A stretch of 64,000 nucleotides of DNA from Norana najaformis (GCA_964023275.1 OZ029914.1:45702437-45766436); one strand, 5' to 3'; numbered from the stretch's first letter, positions 12,301 to 22,900 are shown. Notes: a model not told the origin generated them from the sequence alone. Program-made: numbers and translations.

Positions 12301-14776
12301 TGGTATCTTAAAACCCTTATACAGGTTCTCAAAGAGCTTATCAGATGCTTGGTCTAATCTTAGCGTCGGTTTAATTTAGCTAATTATTGAAACACTCTTT
12401 AGCTTGTGGTGAAACTATGTATACCGGGTCACACGGAAACGTTTCATCTCCGAATTATCCCGGTGACTACGCAGACAACCTGAACTGTTCAAACATCATC
12501 TGGGCTTCTCAACAAAGCTCATTTTCTATCTACTTTCAATCTATGCAGATGGAGGCATGCTGCGATTTTGTTGAGGCAAGTGGTTTGATTTTGTCCAGCG
12601 GTGATGAGGTAAGACTTATAGTTTTGAAGGAAAGCCTACGTAGTGATAGATAGAAGAGTTTGAGACAGATGGTAGGTAAATAACAGACTATGGATCCTTC
12701 GGCTGTAAATCAGGCGCAGTGTTTTTCAATGATTTCCACTATTCTTCAAAAGATTTTTCCGTAGCGATAAATCGAGTAAAGCCACACAGTCTTTGATTTT
12801 CATAATTATGTTTGAACGAAGAGTTCAATCATAACAGTACTTAAATCGTCACAGTTTCTAAATGCACAAATCTTTCAGAGACATTTGTTCCTGAACTTTA
12901 AACTTCACACACGACAGATCAGTGTTACAAATCTTCTCGCTATCTTCTAACAATGCTCCTTTAATCTCTTGATATAAGCTGTGTCCAGGAAACTCAGAAG
13001 GCAACCCAAGTAATGTTTCTCTCTCTCTCTGCGAAATCCTGAAATTTTGTAAAAACCCGCTGACTCAACGCAATGTTGAGCGTCGTTTCCAGCATGAGGG
13101 CACACGTTATAACTATCCGTGTCGGCAATAGTCACTGCTGACGACAGCCCCCTACTCGCAGGGCGCCGTCAGCCAATCACCCCACCCCACCACGTAGTCG
13201 AAACGTGCCAGCCAACACATAATCCATTCATGCACAAACAAATCAACATTCTGATGACTTCGGGAAATTTTCTGCCCAACTACTTGCCTGAAACTTGCTG
13301 ACTAAGCAGCGAAACATTACGTTCACACTGTCATTTGCTGATTTGCCTGGCCTAGGTTCTTTGGATGGCCTATATAAATGCTAAAGCTTCCATGTTCCAA
13401 GTGGAAAGTAGGGAGGTTCTAATCTTACGCTTTTCGTTTCTTGAGCTGGCAACGGACGAATGCCATGATCCTAAACACGAGGCCATTGTACCCCAGGAAT
13501 TGTCATTTGCTTCCAAGCTTACTACGACACCAGGTTAAACAGCTTTCAACAGAGACAATTGCGCGTGTAAAACTTGTCCAGCTTCGTTTCACGGATTGCC
13601 CTTGCCAAGCTGGAACCCGCAATCTCTTGATTAAAGATCAAGCACTCATTCCTTCTTGTAATGCACTGTCAACCTCCATTATATCAACAAACCTTCATCA
13701 GGGACCCCATCCCTAATAATTACCGTCCACCGAGATAATTGTCAATTTAAATTTATTGTCACATTGACTTCAAAATTTCATTTGTTGCTGTAATGTAGCT
13801 TAGTTGCCTAGACAACGCTGAGTACGGAACGCATCGATTTACTGGACTCCTTCTTCCACCTACGCAGTACATCCCCCGATGCACTCAAGTGCTCATATGG
13901 CTCTACACTGATAGCTCTAAAGGATTCCAGGGATTCAGCCTCGAATACTATGTCACTACTGAATCAGGTGAGTGGAAGAGAGGCTCTGTTAGTCATCGAG
14001 TTTCGCAAAATGAACGAGTTGACGTTTCATCGTTGTTATGTATTTAAAACCTCCGAAATTTCTCAGCGCCAAATAAGTTCAACGTCTAGTACACCAGCTT
14101 ATTCACCAGCGTCATATCGAATCAAGTGCTGAAGTCAGCAGGAACCGCTGCTTTGCGGTTCGAATCTTGGGTCTTGGAAAGAAATCTACGCTTAGGTGTC
14201 AGTCGTTCAACCTAAAGATTCTTAGCGCATATCGATGTTCTGCTAGTTAGAACCTTCAAGGCATTTGTGCAGGCTAAGCACTTCTCCACTTGTCAGGGTT
14301 CCTCCACTTCAGTCACGGCCTCGCTTCTCCAGTTCGTCCAACCGAAAACATTCTTATATTTTTTTTTCGAATTCTTCTTTGAATCGCTCTGACTGACATC
14401 AGACTCCTCGTTCATCGTGCACCACAGGCCATTCTAACTTACCCCTAGCAAGGCAAGTTACACTCGCGCCAGGAAAGGTTTCAGAATATAGCGCATTTTT
14501 GACACTGTATCATAAAACGAAACAATGGCTTGTGTTTCACGATCTAAGTTAAATAACATAGTTGCAGAGTTAACGAATAAGGCTAGAACAATGGGATTTT
14601 CAGTGATAGTAGCATTTACGTAACGCCACTTTCTAATGATTAAGCAAGTAGCAGTCATAAAAATTGGAAAGTGGCTTATTTTAAGATGACATAACATTGT
14701 TGCAGTGACTACGAGTCAGGGTGCTCCAACGGCTCTTCCGTCGACCATGCCTACTCCACCAGCCTCTACAGTTTAG
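256..14776 (+). CDS. Gene A: multi-CUB secreted protein, 5' end missing (gene model)
   Basis: Joined exons 256-306, 1366-1541, 2368-2533, 2884-3056, 5812-5980, 9145-9201, 10244-10419, 11523-11688, 12403-12575, 13799-13967, 14706-14776 give one open frame of about 515 codons ending in TAG. Order is linker, CUB P1, CUB Q1, linker, CUB P1, CUB Q1, Thr/Pro-rich tail. Every domain joint is phase 1 and every intra-domain intron phase 0. Signal peptide and any earlier CUB pairs lie upstream of the window. CUB domains are extracellular beta-sandwich binding modules; the partner here is unknown. Three of the introns use GC donors. The C-terminus is a linker-like exon with an in-frame stop, unlike genes B and C, so the end is less certain than the CUB exons. 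Confidence 0.8.
398..785 (-). mobile_element. non-LTR retrotransposon 3'-end relic
   Basis: Carries the recurrent 'ttctacagc(g/a)cccaa' 3'-end signature and degenerate C-terminal ORF2-like sequence when read on the minus strand. Homologous relics sit at the same intron position in genes B and C (23645-24040, 41640-41980, 47190-47575, 51850-52240). It therefore predates the pair duplications. Confidence 0.5.
1107..1196 (-). mobile_element. tRNA-derived SINE relic
   Basis: Read on the minus strand, this has a degraded tRNA-like body: an A-box-like part near 1160-1190 and a B-box-like part near 1125-1135. Better preserved copies are at 42340-42426 and 52620-52708 in the paralogous introns. Confidence 0.45.
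1366..1541 (+). CDS. Gene A, pair 1, CUB P1 5'-half exon
   Basis: 176 nt after ttttcatag, donor gttagt, phase 1 in and 0 out. Encodes CGDTSYYGPSGVISSPNYPG then the YCDYY segment, a Ser run, and EQCCDHV. The SPNYP motif and Cys spacing are CUB hallmarks; the Asp after CC sits where calcium-binding CUBs carry an acidic ligand. The reading frame continues 165 nt into the intron before a stop, which is not meaningful. Confidence 0.9.
2368..2533 (+). CDS. Gene A, pair 1, CUB P1 3'-half exon
   Basis: 166 nt after caatag, donor gtgagg, phase 0 in and 1 out. Begins ISCPTNSSFPS, contains ISWCSQARVNFRTD and ends GFSLDYHISLG. The end matches the classic CUB C-terminus (small residue, GF, hydrophobic strand). 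Confidence 0.88.
2884..3056 (+). CDS. Gene A, pair 1, CUB Q1 5'-half exon (GC donor)
   Basis: 173 nt after cttttag-like acceptor, phase 1 in and 0 out. Encodes GCGDTVFNESQGNVSSPNYP, NCSNIIWAPQ and EECCDFVE. Joining to 5812 in frame needs the donor at 3057, which reads gcaggt. Using the nearby gt at 3061 gives frameshifts and stops with either acceptor. Contains an N-glycosylation sequon NCS. Confidence 0.88.
3385..4262. mobile_element. About 0.9 kb insertion of unknown type within an intron
   Basis: Sequence on both sides (3290-3384 and 4262-4440) matches 27150-27400 of gene B, where it is continuous, so this block is extra in gene A or lost from B. It includes an unrecognised plus-strand open frame (4054-4326). 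Ends and target duplication could not be defined. Confidence 0.35.
4054..4326 (+). pseudogene. Unidentified open reading frame inside the intron insertion
   Basis: Up to 90 codons, from an in-frame TTG. The part from about residue 15 to 70 looks protein-like (charged, ending DEERYVIRRQWLT) and unlike any CUB sequence. No acceptor, ATG or recognised domain was found. The last 22 codons enter retrotransposon-relic sequence shared with gene B. Perhaps a fragment of a transposon integrase or transposase C-terminus; function not assigned. Confidence 0.25.
4288..4440 (-). mobile_element. non-LTR retrotransposon ORF2 C-terminal relic
   Basis: Minus-strand translation contains TVFAAAPTVNHWM, the degenerate end-of-ORF2 motif of CR1/L2/Jockey-like elements (usually 'RAFSVAAPRLWN'). 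The paralogous intron in gene B holds the same relic at 27230-27400. Confidence 0.5.
4496..5354. mobile_element. Mutator-like DNA transposon, non-autonomous, 859 bp
   Basis: Flanked by a 9-bp direct repeat GTCAAACAG (4487-4495 and 5355-5363). The paralogous intron in gene B (about 28080-28100) lacks it. Both ends carry roughly 100-bp GC-rich inverted repeats made of TTTCCCCCGGAC-type blocks, while the interior is AT-rich. A 9-bp target duplication is the Mutator hallmark. The interior has a FLYWCH-like zinc-finger fragment. Confidence 0.7.
5044..5232 (+). pseudogene. FLYWCH-like zinc finger fragment inside the Mutator-like element
   Basis: About 60 codons (first codon TTG, no ATG). Contains a SYECERRRGAG segment, then SECKANVKL, then HEHTHAD. 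The Cys, Cys, His-x-His spacing and ERR/CKA context resemble the FLYWCH finger found at the N-terminus of many MULE transposases. The frame ends in the right terminal inverted repeat, so the transposase core is missing. Confidence 0.5.
5812..5980 (+). CDS. Gene A, pair 1, CUB Q1 3'-half exon
   Basis: 169 nt after aatgtag, donor gttagt, phase 0 in and 1 out. Encodes LRCLDNAEYGSQRF, TLPPAQYIPRCTQVLVLFYT and GFNLEYYVTPD, matching the second half of a CUB fold. Usual Trp of VLVWF is replaced by Leu here. Confidence 0.87.
6085..6200. repeat. retroposon 3'-end relic after CUB Q1
   Basis: Block beginning 'tttttcagtgcc' and running through 'aagctgcgtgaggga' recurs after the other Q1 3'-half exons (14062-14175, 29808-29915). 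Confidence 0.45.
6378..6432 (+). pseudogene. Relic of a CUB Q2 3'-half exon in a Q1 context
   Basis: 55 nt aligning with the last third of Q2 3'-half exons such as 40100-40154 (shared runs aactatcaa and attcaacatccagta). Two in-frame stops and no acceptor, so it is dead. Sequence upstream of about 6370 follows the gene B Q1 intron (30060-30110), while downstream follows Q2 introns including the CATA microsatellite. This is a recombination junction. Confidence 0.65.
6502..6618. repeat. CATA-type microsatellite
   Basis: Imperfect (CATA)n with CATG/TATA variants; the same type follows Q2 3'-half exons in genes B and C. Confidence 0.85.
7721..7753 (+). pseudogene. Doubtful linker exon or relic in gene A
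   Basis: Follows cattgttgcag, like the terminal exon at 14706. With a donor at 7754 (gtaatt) it would be 33 nt and phase 1 on both sides (TASLPLTKVK). The homologous donor position (7747) gives 26 nt and a frameshift. Probably a shortened relic that is skipped. Confidence 0.25.
7913..7977 (+). pseudogene. Broken linker exon relic in gene A
   Basis: Homologous to the linker-like exon at 14706-14776 (shared 'ctcttccgtcga'), but the matching frame hits TAA after six codons and the donor is gone. After about 7980 the sequence jumps into retrotransposon-end sequence (tttctggatgttggaa), marking a deletion or recombination joint. Confidence 0.5.
8575..8650. repeat. ATC/CAT trinucleotide repeat
   Basis: Imperfect catcat/attatt run within an intron of gene A. 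Confidence 0.7.
9145..9201 (+). CDS. Gene A linker exon 2 (Thr-rich, GC donor)
   Basis: 57 nt after tttttgtag, phase 1 on both sides, encoding ATDFTQSSTTRPTTGYVPT. The donor is gcaagt, the ideal GC-AG consensus; no GT alternative lies nearby. Joins pair 1 (5980) to pair 2 (10244) in frame. Confidence 0.7.
10244..10419 (+). CDS. Gene A, pair 2, CUB P1 5'-half exon (Cys pair lost)
   Basis: 176 nt after cttcatag, donor gttagc. Encodes DCGDSSYYGPSGVISSPNYP, LDCDYNIYTSSSSGSIAIVF and EQDYDNV. The CC of the family motif ECCDFV is replaced by DY, while the Asp is kept. Confidence 0.87.
10895..11021. mobile_element. Short retroposon with (CTA)n tail
   Basis: 127-bp insertion flanked by the 13-bp direct repeat TATACTTAAAAAG (10882-10894 and 11022-11034), absent from the corresponding gene A pair 1 and gene B introns. 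Ends in gctactactac, typical of a 5'-truncated non-LTR copy. A related piece is at 16843-16910. Confidence 0.65.
11523..11688 (+). CDS. Gene A, pair 2, CUB P1 3'-half exon
   Basis: 166 nt after gatag, donor gtgagg. Encodes ISCPTNLSFPSITYSGST, SIPGCSQGRVNFRTD and GFSLDYQISLG. The otherwise invariant Trp before the last Cys is Gly here. Confidence 0.87.
12403..12575 (+). CDS. Gene A, pair 2, CUB Q1 5'-half exon (GC donor)
   Basis: 173 nt after ctttag, phase 1 in and 0 out. Encodes ACGETMYTGSHGNVSSPNYP, NCSNIIWASQ and ACCDFVE. Donor at 12576 reads gcaagt with no GT within reach, which settles the GC-AG reading of this intron. Confidence 0.88.
13799..13967 (+). CDS. Gene A, pair 2, CUB Q1 3'-half exon
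   Basis: 169 nt after aatgtag, donor gtgagt. Encodes LSCLDNAEYGTHRF, PPTQYIPRCTQVLIWLYTD and GFSLEYYVTTE. Frame and length are intact. Confidence 0.87.
14706..14776 (+). CDS. Gene A last exon: Thr/Pro tail with in-frame stop
   Basis: After cattgttgcag the frame reads VTTSQGAPTALPSTMPTPPA and then stops at TAG (14774-14776). A linker-type donor (caag|gtacta) is kept four bases downstream, so this looks like a former linker exon turned terminal by a stop codon. If the exon is skipped, no other terminal exon for gene A was found. Confidence 0.5.
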
Positions 14777-15109
14777 CAAGGTACTAGAGTAACTGTCATA
14801 TTTATATGTACTTTTCTATGAAAGAAAAATCCCTAGCACATACCGTTGCACATTCTATCCTTCAGGATGCATTTGTTAGCGCATACAAATCACAAATCCC
14901 TTACATTGTGTCGCTTTGTGAAAGAAACGATTAAATATTGGACTGAAGACAATTCATCAGTTTTTAAATTATTATCTGAAATTCGAATTTCAGAAACACC
15001 ATTGATGTAATTATAACTGTTGTGTTGCACTATACACCTAAAAGAAGATTACTGACGTTCGTCATCATAATCTGACAGATTTCAAGATTCATTAGGAAAC
15101 CTGGCTATT

Positions 15110-15250
15110 TTCTTATTCCTCCCCTTTCTTCCTCTCTTCCGGTGTTACATTCTCTCATCTTCCGGCCATCGTCCTTTAGTCCCTAGCTTACATTCTTTCT
15201 TCCTTCCTTCCTTCTTTCTTTCCTCTTGTTCTTTTCTTTTTCCTTCATTC
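15110..15250. repeat. Pyrimidine-rich TTCC repeat of the spacer module
   Basis: Imperfect ttcc/ttct run followed by 'gtaggctgtgtacaagtcaagtc'-type sequence; recurs at 31530-31640, 33225-33360 and 57050-57190. Confidence 0.7.
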
Positions 15251-17718
15251 TTTACTGCTGTAGGCTGTGTACAAGTCAAGTCATCGCTTCTGATACGTAG
15301 TCTATTGTAGGGAATCATCCTTTCTGGCACCTTTGTTTTCTGGCACTTTCATAACTTATTTGTTTTCCCTTTGAGTATCATCTTCAATGGACCGTGAAGA
15401 ACCGAACGAGAAACGACCCTTAGCTCCAAAAATCATTCATCCGTGTCCTCGATGAATGCGATGTGAAATTTTGATATATGGAATTTCGGATGGAACCCCT
15501 TTGGCGTATGAAACCTCGTATAGAAGCCGAAATGGACCAGATCTTTGCACTCTGATCATGTCCTTCAAAACTGCATTCAACTTCTACTAGCATGTTGACA
15601 TGACGGACAGTTCGGGAAAACATTAAATGATATAAAAAAGATAACGGTACACTCTTTCACGCGTCTCTATAAATATTTCTCACAAGCTTGATGCCGAGGT
15701 TTGGTCCATAGAAATTCACCATCCAAGCACAAAATTCTGTAATTACGTTTCATTACGTTACTTCGTTTTGCTGCCCACTGCCATAGATAAGTGGCATTTA
15801 AAACGTTTAAAATCATTTAGTTGCGGCAATTTTTTATGTATTGTTTTTGTAGGATCAAACCCAACTACTGTCTTTTAGACCGATAATACGGACAAACTGA
15901 ATTAACAAAACACACACAGATGCTCATACATACACACACTGTCATGCACACAAACACGTTTCATCTGCTTCTCAATTTGTTGTCCTGTCGTAATGGGAAC
16001 GTGTTCATCCATCTTCACGAAAACGTGGAACTGCAGTAATTGAACAACGCTGGATAAATTCATTCAAATTATCACCAAATCGACTCTCAACATATAATAT
16101 ATATCGAGAAATAAAACTTCTGCTTCTAAATATAGCAAACTTTGCTGCAATTAATTTCCTCTACACTTAATAATGTCTTGCTACATGTAATATCTTGTGT
16201 TACGTGGGCTATCATAACCGTTGCTACATTGGATTTAATCTCCATTTAATCCTTCTGTTACTATACAGTAACCTTTCTTACATTTGACATTTATGTATTT
16301 ATCATATACACAGTCTTTGAGTTTCGTAGATATTTTATTTTAGGAGCAAATATGTGCAGCTAAGATTTAGGCTACGTAACCGTTCCAATCACAGATAAGG
16401 ATTTTGAAGTTGTGGTTCGATAACATGTAATCCTCCGTTTTAAAGTTTAACTCTGATTGTTGAAGCGATTTCAGATGAACCAGTTCGTTTTGTTCACAAA
16501 CAATGGAAACTGTGGAAACTCTTAATTGCTCATTTTAGCTTGCGATGTAACATCATGTGTATGGCCCTCTTACAACATCCGTTTATTTGGAGTTCCCATG
16601 TTTCCTGTAGCGGCAATACAAAGTAAATATCCGCCTCGCGTACTTTTTGGGTTCAAAGTATGCCCCTTATGTTCATATAAAGTACCCTGCTCGTTTTCTG
16701 GGTGGTAAGGTCAATGTCAAGAGCTTCAGCAGCCAAAAGGTGTTGCTAAATACAGGCATAGACATAGCAATTCTGCATTTAGCACCTTGGAATGCTTTCA
16801 ATCGACGCTATAATATTCAGCAAATGCGTTCAATTGCTGGTGAAACTCCGCCGTTGCCGTGTTCGGGTGGTGCCAGTAACAAGCATCGATAAAGAGTAGG
16901 ACGACGCTAATTATCTATGTAATTACAGAACAAATGCACACACAAACGCCCGTTATTAATAAAAGCATAACTATGCTCCTTATTTAATAATTGTGATAAC
17001 TGCTTACCATATTATTTGATATGATAATTGACCTCAACTGTTAATAAATACATATCTCTATATGTTTAATAGTATACTAGGTTTTTGCATGTGGTCTCCC
17101 TATGTAGCTTTGTAAGTATATGAAAAAATAATTTGTGTTTGCATATGACGACGGTCTATTTAAAAAAGGCACAGATATTTGTATTAAAATACATTGTTAA
17201 AATGTTTCTCTGCAATCGATTATTGTACGAGATGTTTTTTAAATTACTACGATGTAAATAAATATAGCTTTAAAACACTTTGAATTTCTGAAAATGCATG
17301 TTGTGCTAAATTATAACCAAAAAAGAAATAGCCCTATGGCCACAAAATAGATAATTTTAATAATAATAAACAATTATAAGAATAATAATAATAATAATAG
17401 CCTCTACAGATTAACATTCAGCCTAATTTTTTGATCCTGAGAGGTCATTTGTACTTCAGGCCTTGTTACTGACGGGTAATTCACTGCAAAAATACTGCAA
17501 GCAATTTATGAAAGGTTTTCCTTTGTTTGAGGTGTTTTCTTTCATATTTTATGATAATAATCTATTCCATTTCAAATGCTTTCATCAGCACAATTGTCAT
17601 AATACCCAAGACATCAATCAGTGGTCGCTTCAGTGAAATCGTAATCAAAGTTTATATAATTATAATCCGTTGGAGAAGACATATCGGAATCCGTAGATGC
17701 GAAAAACCAGGAGTTAGG

Positions 17719-18012
17719 CTACAGCTCGTAGGCAAGTTTAAACAAATGAGTCATAAGTTTATGCATAAAAAATTGACCGAACGAACTGAACTTGGCAACG
17801 AATTCCAAAAGATTTGGACCAATCGGCGAGAACGGCAGAGAACCCAACATTGCTCTGGTGCGACACACCACAAGATTCATAGTGTGCGTTGAACGAATGG
17901 AAAAATCTATTAGTGTGGGGATGCGCATGCTACAGAGATGGGTCGGCTGATTTAAATTTAGTACTTTGTGAACTAAAATACAGGCAATAGGCAACCAGTG
18001 CAATGAAGGCAA
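17719..18012 (-). mobile_element. non-LTR retrotransposon ORF2 C-terminus relic
   Basis: Minus-strand frame of 97 codons with LHWLPI near the start, RTRAMLGSLPFSPIGPNLLE in the middle and KLMTHLFKLAY near the end. This is the order seen at the C-terminus of CR1/L2/Jockey-like ORF2 proteins. A decayed copy of the same insertion is at about 34630-34780 in the next spacer. Confidence 0.6.
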
Positions 18013-18020
18013 TAATGGCG

Positions 18021-18105
18021 TAATAATAAAAATTTAAAAAAAAATAGTAATAATAATAATAATAACAACAGCAGCAGCCGTGTAGTAGTAGTAATAGTAG
18101 TAGTG

Positions 18106-18171
<66 letters not shown>

Positions 18172-18173
18172 TT
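18021..18173. repeat. TAA/TAG/CAG trinucleotide repeat
   Basis: Runs of taa, gta and aca/gca units. The minus-strand open frame here (Ile/Thr/Leu homopolymers) is a by-product. Confidence 0.9.
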
Positions 18174-18997
18174 TATAAATATTAGTGGCCCTGGAAGCAA
18201 AACATGAAGTAAAACACTCGATAGTACAATGTCCAAACTGAACACCTTTAAACGCCCATATTTCTTAATCTCGCCCAACCTCGGACTTTGATTTATATAC
18301 TTCGTATTTGCTCTGCACACGATTGTAGGCCTACTGTATATATAGCTAAGCAAGCGATACGAAGTTGCCATTGCTCTGATGCTCTACACGATTGGAGCAA
18401 CGCAGCGCACGACAAGCTTTAATTCAACTGCCTTTGTTCTGTTTGTATCTTATGGTGTGGCTTGGCAGTCGATACTTATCTTCCGCACTAATTATTTGTC
18501 ATCAAGCGTAAAACCACTTCTCACGATCTCTGGTGGACAGGAAAAACTTTAAATAATGAGACAGAGGGAATAATTTCTCTAACTATGGCTATAACTTTCT
18601 TAGTCCTAACTTTCCATGTTTGTTAATTACGGCAAATTGTGTTCAATGTTTAAAAATTACCTTTGAACTACTCGACAATACAAATTATCATTTTCGATAT
18701 AAACTTAATTCATCACCTGATTACAAACGAGATATAAACTGATTGCGATGACTGTCATTTAATGAATTGACTGCTATGGTTGCCTGACGGGCTTCTCAAT
18801 CAGCGGTTCAAAGGTCGAGTAACGATAACTAAGACTTCGTTTGAGCGACTGAACTTCATTCATGAACCGCGTCTGACGCGGTTAGACTGATTTTTCGAAG
18901 ACGCACGAAAGAAGACTATTCAGGTAGTTGCTTATACGTATGAAGAAATGCTGAAACATATTACCAGGATACATATGGTATATAAGGTGTATATGTT

Positions 18998-19265
18998 TAT
19001 ATATATATATATTTAATATTTACGGACATACATACATACATACGCCAAACATACATACATACATACAAACTATATACATACATCTATATATACCAACATA
19101 CATATATACTTGCATACACGCATGCATCAATGTATGCATCAATGCATTCATTTACATACATTCACATATGCAAATATGCATACCTACACACATGTATACA
19201 GGTACATGCACACATACATAGGCACAAAAACATGAATACATATATGCGAACATTTAGGCATATAC
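18998..19265. repeat. CATA microsatellite upstream of gene B
   Basis: TA run followed by imperfect (CATA)n. A similar tract precedes the start exons of gene C (36560-36720) and gene D (60490-60670). Confidence 0.85.
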
Positions 19266-19333
19266 AATGTATGCTGCATAAGCATCGATTAACGTTTCCA
19301 AGAACCGCGGTTAAGTTCATCATTGTTTAGCTA

Positions 19334-19380
19334 TTCCATTCTCTCAGTGACCTATTTACAAGTTCAAACACTTTTCAGAG
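19334..19380 (+). promoter_or_regulatory. Conserved 5' flank of gene B start exon
   Basis: The stretch ccattctctcagt-acctatttacaagttcaa directly before the ATG is conserved in genes B, C and D. It could be core promoter and 5' UTR (TCAGT fits an initiator) or the end of a 5' UTR intron (ttttcag just before ATG). No clear TATA box. Confidence 0.4.
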
Positions 19381-19492
19381 ATGGCGCTGTCGCTCCTTTT
19401 CCTTGTGTGTCTGGTAATGACAACTGCTACCAGGACAACTGCTGTGACAACTACTGCCAAAACATCTGATATGCCGACCTCTTCTTATTTAG
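19381..19492 (+). CDS. Gene B signal-peptide exon
   Basis: ATG followed by MALSLLFLVCLVMTTATRTT: a hydrophobic core of about 12 residues, then a Thr-rich stretch of about 20 residues. 112 nt, ends in phase 1 with donor gtgatg. Matches gene C and D start exons, fixing the start. Confidence 0.88.
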
Positions 19493-22400
19493 GTGATGGA
19501 TCACTCTAATACATGCATTCATAGTAATACAAACGAAAAACATATCTATATATGCATCAGTAATTTTATATAGTTGCAATTTAAATTAATTTCTACCATT
19601 TGTTGCAGAACAAAGCGTTTATAAGCAATAAATTTTTGTTGAAAGATCATCTGGTTTAAGCCAAGATCTAGCTGTCTGACATTTGCAAATTGACTTGAAC
19701 CGCAAATGACCCTACCTACGTCACCGATTTTGTTTTGATTGAAAGCTGTCAGTAATCTGGTTCCCTTGGCATATTCTTGTGCTCTAAAGATCGTTAGTTT
19801 ACGGTTACAATTACAACTATACTAATCGACATGAGATCCAATTTCTGTATAGGATGCTTAACGGCAACGCGTTTCCTGTTTACATGGCAATTGCACAATA
19901 GCGAAAATATTTAATGTTCCTATACACGATTGTTTAGAAACAACTCCGAAACATTTCGTCCTTAAATCTTAAGAGGTTATTAACCGCAATCCCAGCGGAT
20001 GGAGAATTCAGACCGACAGTAACTTATGTCAGGATCAGGCAAACGTTTTAGTGTAGCTGATTGCGGAGATCTTTATACGTGGTAGTGATAGCCAGATAAC
20101 CAGGGTGATCATTTGAAAGAATCTTGCTTGTCAGGAGAGCCATAGTCGAGATGTTGCACTGTAAAAGAGTTTTACAAAATATTGATAAGTTAGTCAAATG
20201 TAGATTTGCTTTGCTATTACAGGCTGCGGTGAAACCTCCTTCTACGGTCCGTCTGGAGTGATCAGTTCTCCCAACTACCCTGGCAATTACTACGACAATC
20301 TCTACTGCGATTACTATATTTACGCTTCAACCGGAAGTTCGCTCTCGTTTATCTTTAAATCTTTCAACATTGAAGAGTGCTGCGACTTCGTGAGGGTTGG
20401 TATCTTATGTCTCGTTAACCCTAAGTTAATTTTTGTTATTGGATTACATCGGAAGCCATTTTAGGCTGCCTGCAGTAATTATTCTTATCAGATTCATTTA
20501 TAAACGATTCTTATAACTAATAATAAGGAAGAAATTCTTCAGTGTAAGAGTTTTATACATGCAGAATGGTTTGCACGTAAGTAATGTCTCTATGGGCACT
20601 GTCATACATTTTAAGAGGAAGGTAAGATTGATTGACTTTTGAGCATTGACAGTAATTCGTAGCGATTCTCACACATATTATTTTTCTCTTAAACCCATGT
20701 TATGATATATTTTCCATTATTTTAAGTTATATATAATATATAATATAAGATCATGCCTTGTTGTTAGTTTGTGTTATATCATGTTACACGGTCTCATGTA
20801 CATGTAACTTATTAAGTTGTTGACAAATAACTGAAAGTTTCACACAAAGGTTCACATGCAAACCTATGTTCATGTTTTACTTCTGGGATTATAGGAAGGG
20901 CAACCCAATTGATTGTTCCAAACTGGTTATAGTTAGGGCTAAGGTGATGGCTTCGTACTGAACAGGAATGTACAATTTTGAGTCTGTCGACGTAATCATG
21001 TTGGCCAGTGTATACTTAATAAGCTGAGATTTCGTAGTCATTCATAATAAATTTTGCTCAGATTCATCATATTTCAATGTATTGCAATGATTTTGAGTTC
21101 TGTTGGCATTTAAAGGTTGAAAAAACATTTTACTGGCTAACTTTACATGCTATAGATCTAACCAATTGTTTACAAGATGTTTAGTTTGAGCTTCGTTTAA
21201 CAATTGGCGAAATTAAAAGGATATAAAAGCAAAGTGACTTTGTACGACAGATCAGTTGCCCAACCAACTCGAGTTTCCCTTCACAAGAATTTTCTGGACA
21301 TTCATTACCTTATCCTGTATCGATTCCGTGGTGCAGCCAAGGACAAGTGAACCTTCAAAGTGACTACTCTATTGTCGCCAGCGGATTTAGCCTCGATTAT
21401 TACGTCAGTACAGGAGGTAAAGGCTTTCGATAGTGTTTCGAACAATAACTAATCGATTTAAAATCCTATGGTGGATTGTGTTTGATGGTAGTCGTTTTCT
21501 AGCGTTTGGATGACAGGTCGATAGACTTTGCAGATGTGCAGCAGATAGACGCAAAAAATAAAGCATTGGCTATTATATTGGTTTTTGCAGGATTTTGCTT
21601 TTTAAATCCAGGATTTAGAGGATCAAGATCTCAGTTTATTTATATGTAACCATTGGTCATACAAAACATGCTGGAAATTATATAGAGTTCACTGAAGAGA
21701 ATTCACTTCTTTAGCGCCACATTTTGCCCATATTGTGTATATTAAGTTACCCTTCACTGAAACAGTCTCTTATCGCTTTGCCGCGCTACAGCACTAAGTC
21801 CTGAATATGAATATTGACTGCAGGTTGTGGAAATACAGTATACAGTAATTCCACCGGATATGTCAGATCTCCGAATTGGCCGAATTACTACGGATACTAT
21901 CACAACTGTTCCAACATCATCTGGGCTCCGCAGAGAAGCTCGTTCTTCCTCTACTTTCATTATATCTACACAGAAAGTTGCTGTACATGTGACTGGCTGG
22001 AGGTATAATACCTGTAATCGTAGTCATTGTGTCGTAATTTCTAGAGCGCCCAAAGAAGGCTTAGTCGCTGGAATCAAGGTATTCAGAGCCGCGTAATTAG
22101 TGACATCAAAGAGAAAGACAGGGATTTTAGCGAGCACCTTGTGCCGATTGGATATTCTGAGATCTTCTTTGTTTCAACTTCCTTGCATTATAGTGAGACA
22201 CAGTGGTCTAATCGGCAGCGTTCTTGATTTGTGACAGAACGATTGTGGAATTCGTGTGAGGATCTTGAACAAGTTGTTTGCCGACACTTTTCCCGCACCT
22301 CAGATACAGATTTACAGACCTTGCTCCGTTAACAGATGCAATAAATAAAAATAAATAGTAATTCATTGCTACATCCAATGTGCTACTTAACTGAAGTAAT

Positions 22401-22900
22401 AACGTCAAACCACAATTGTATATGCATAATATACTCTTGAGGTGTCAGATCAAGGTATTGCCAGGTTCTTGTATGTAACAACATTTAACAGTTGCAATGC
22501 AATGGGTAAGGCTAGTAGTATCTGATTGGTGACTTTTGCCGTAGGTGAGTTGTCTAGACAACCCGAATTTTGGTCCGTACAAATATTGTGGAACGTATGG
22601 TTTGTTCTCTCTGACCATCTACCAATGCAGTCAAGTGCTGTTGTGGTTCCACAGTGATGGTTCTGACAACAAGCAAGGGTTCGACATGGACTACACCATC
22701 TTTCCGGATCCAGGTAGATAGAGACGACATTGTAAACATTGCAGCACTTTGGATTTGGGGCCAGGCGTTTTGTGAAGCGTAGTGATGCATACTTACTTAG
22801 GTACATACAGTAATACATACATACAGATATTACATACATGCCTGCGTACATATATGCATATTTATATACTTACTTACATACACCTATATTCATGTAGGCA

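Larger units (their letters stand above)
14780..19333. other. A/B intergenic spacer
   Basis: No supported genes. Holds a pyrimidine-rich TTCC block (about 15110-15250), a conserved stretch around 15380-15660, CA-rich repeats near 15900, a retrotransposon relic (17719-18012), a trinucleotide repeat and a CATA repeat. The same succession recurs before genes C and D, so the spacer was duplicated with the genes. Confidence 0.7.

Noticed and set aside
18021-18371. Minus-strand open frame of 132 codons
   Set aside because: Mostly translation of a trinucleotide repeat (Ile, Thr and Leu runs).
22450-22851. Minus-strand frame of 133 codons across a CUB exon
   Set aside because: Antisense to the Q2 3'-half exon and running into a microsatellite.
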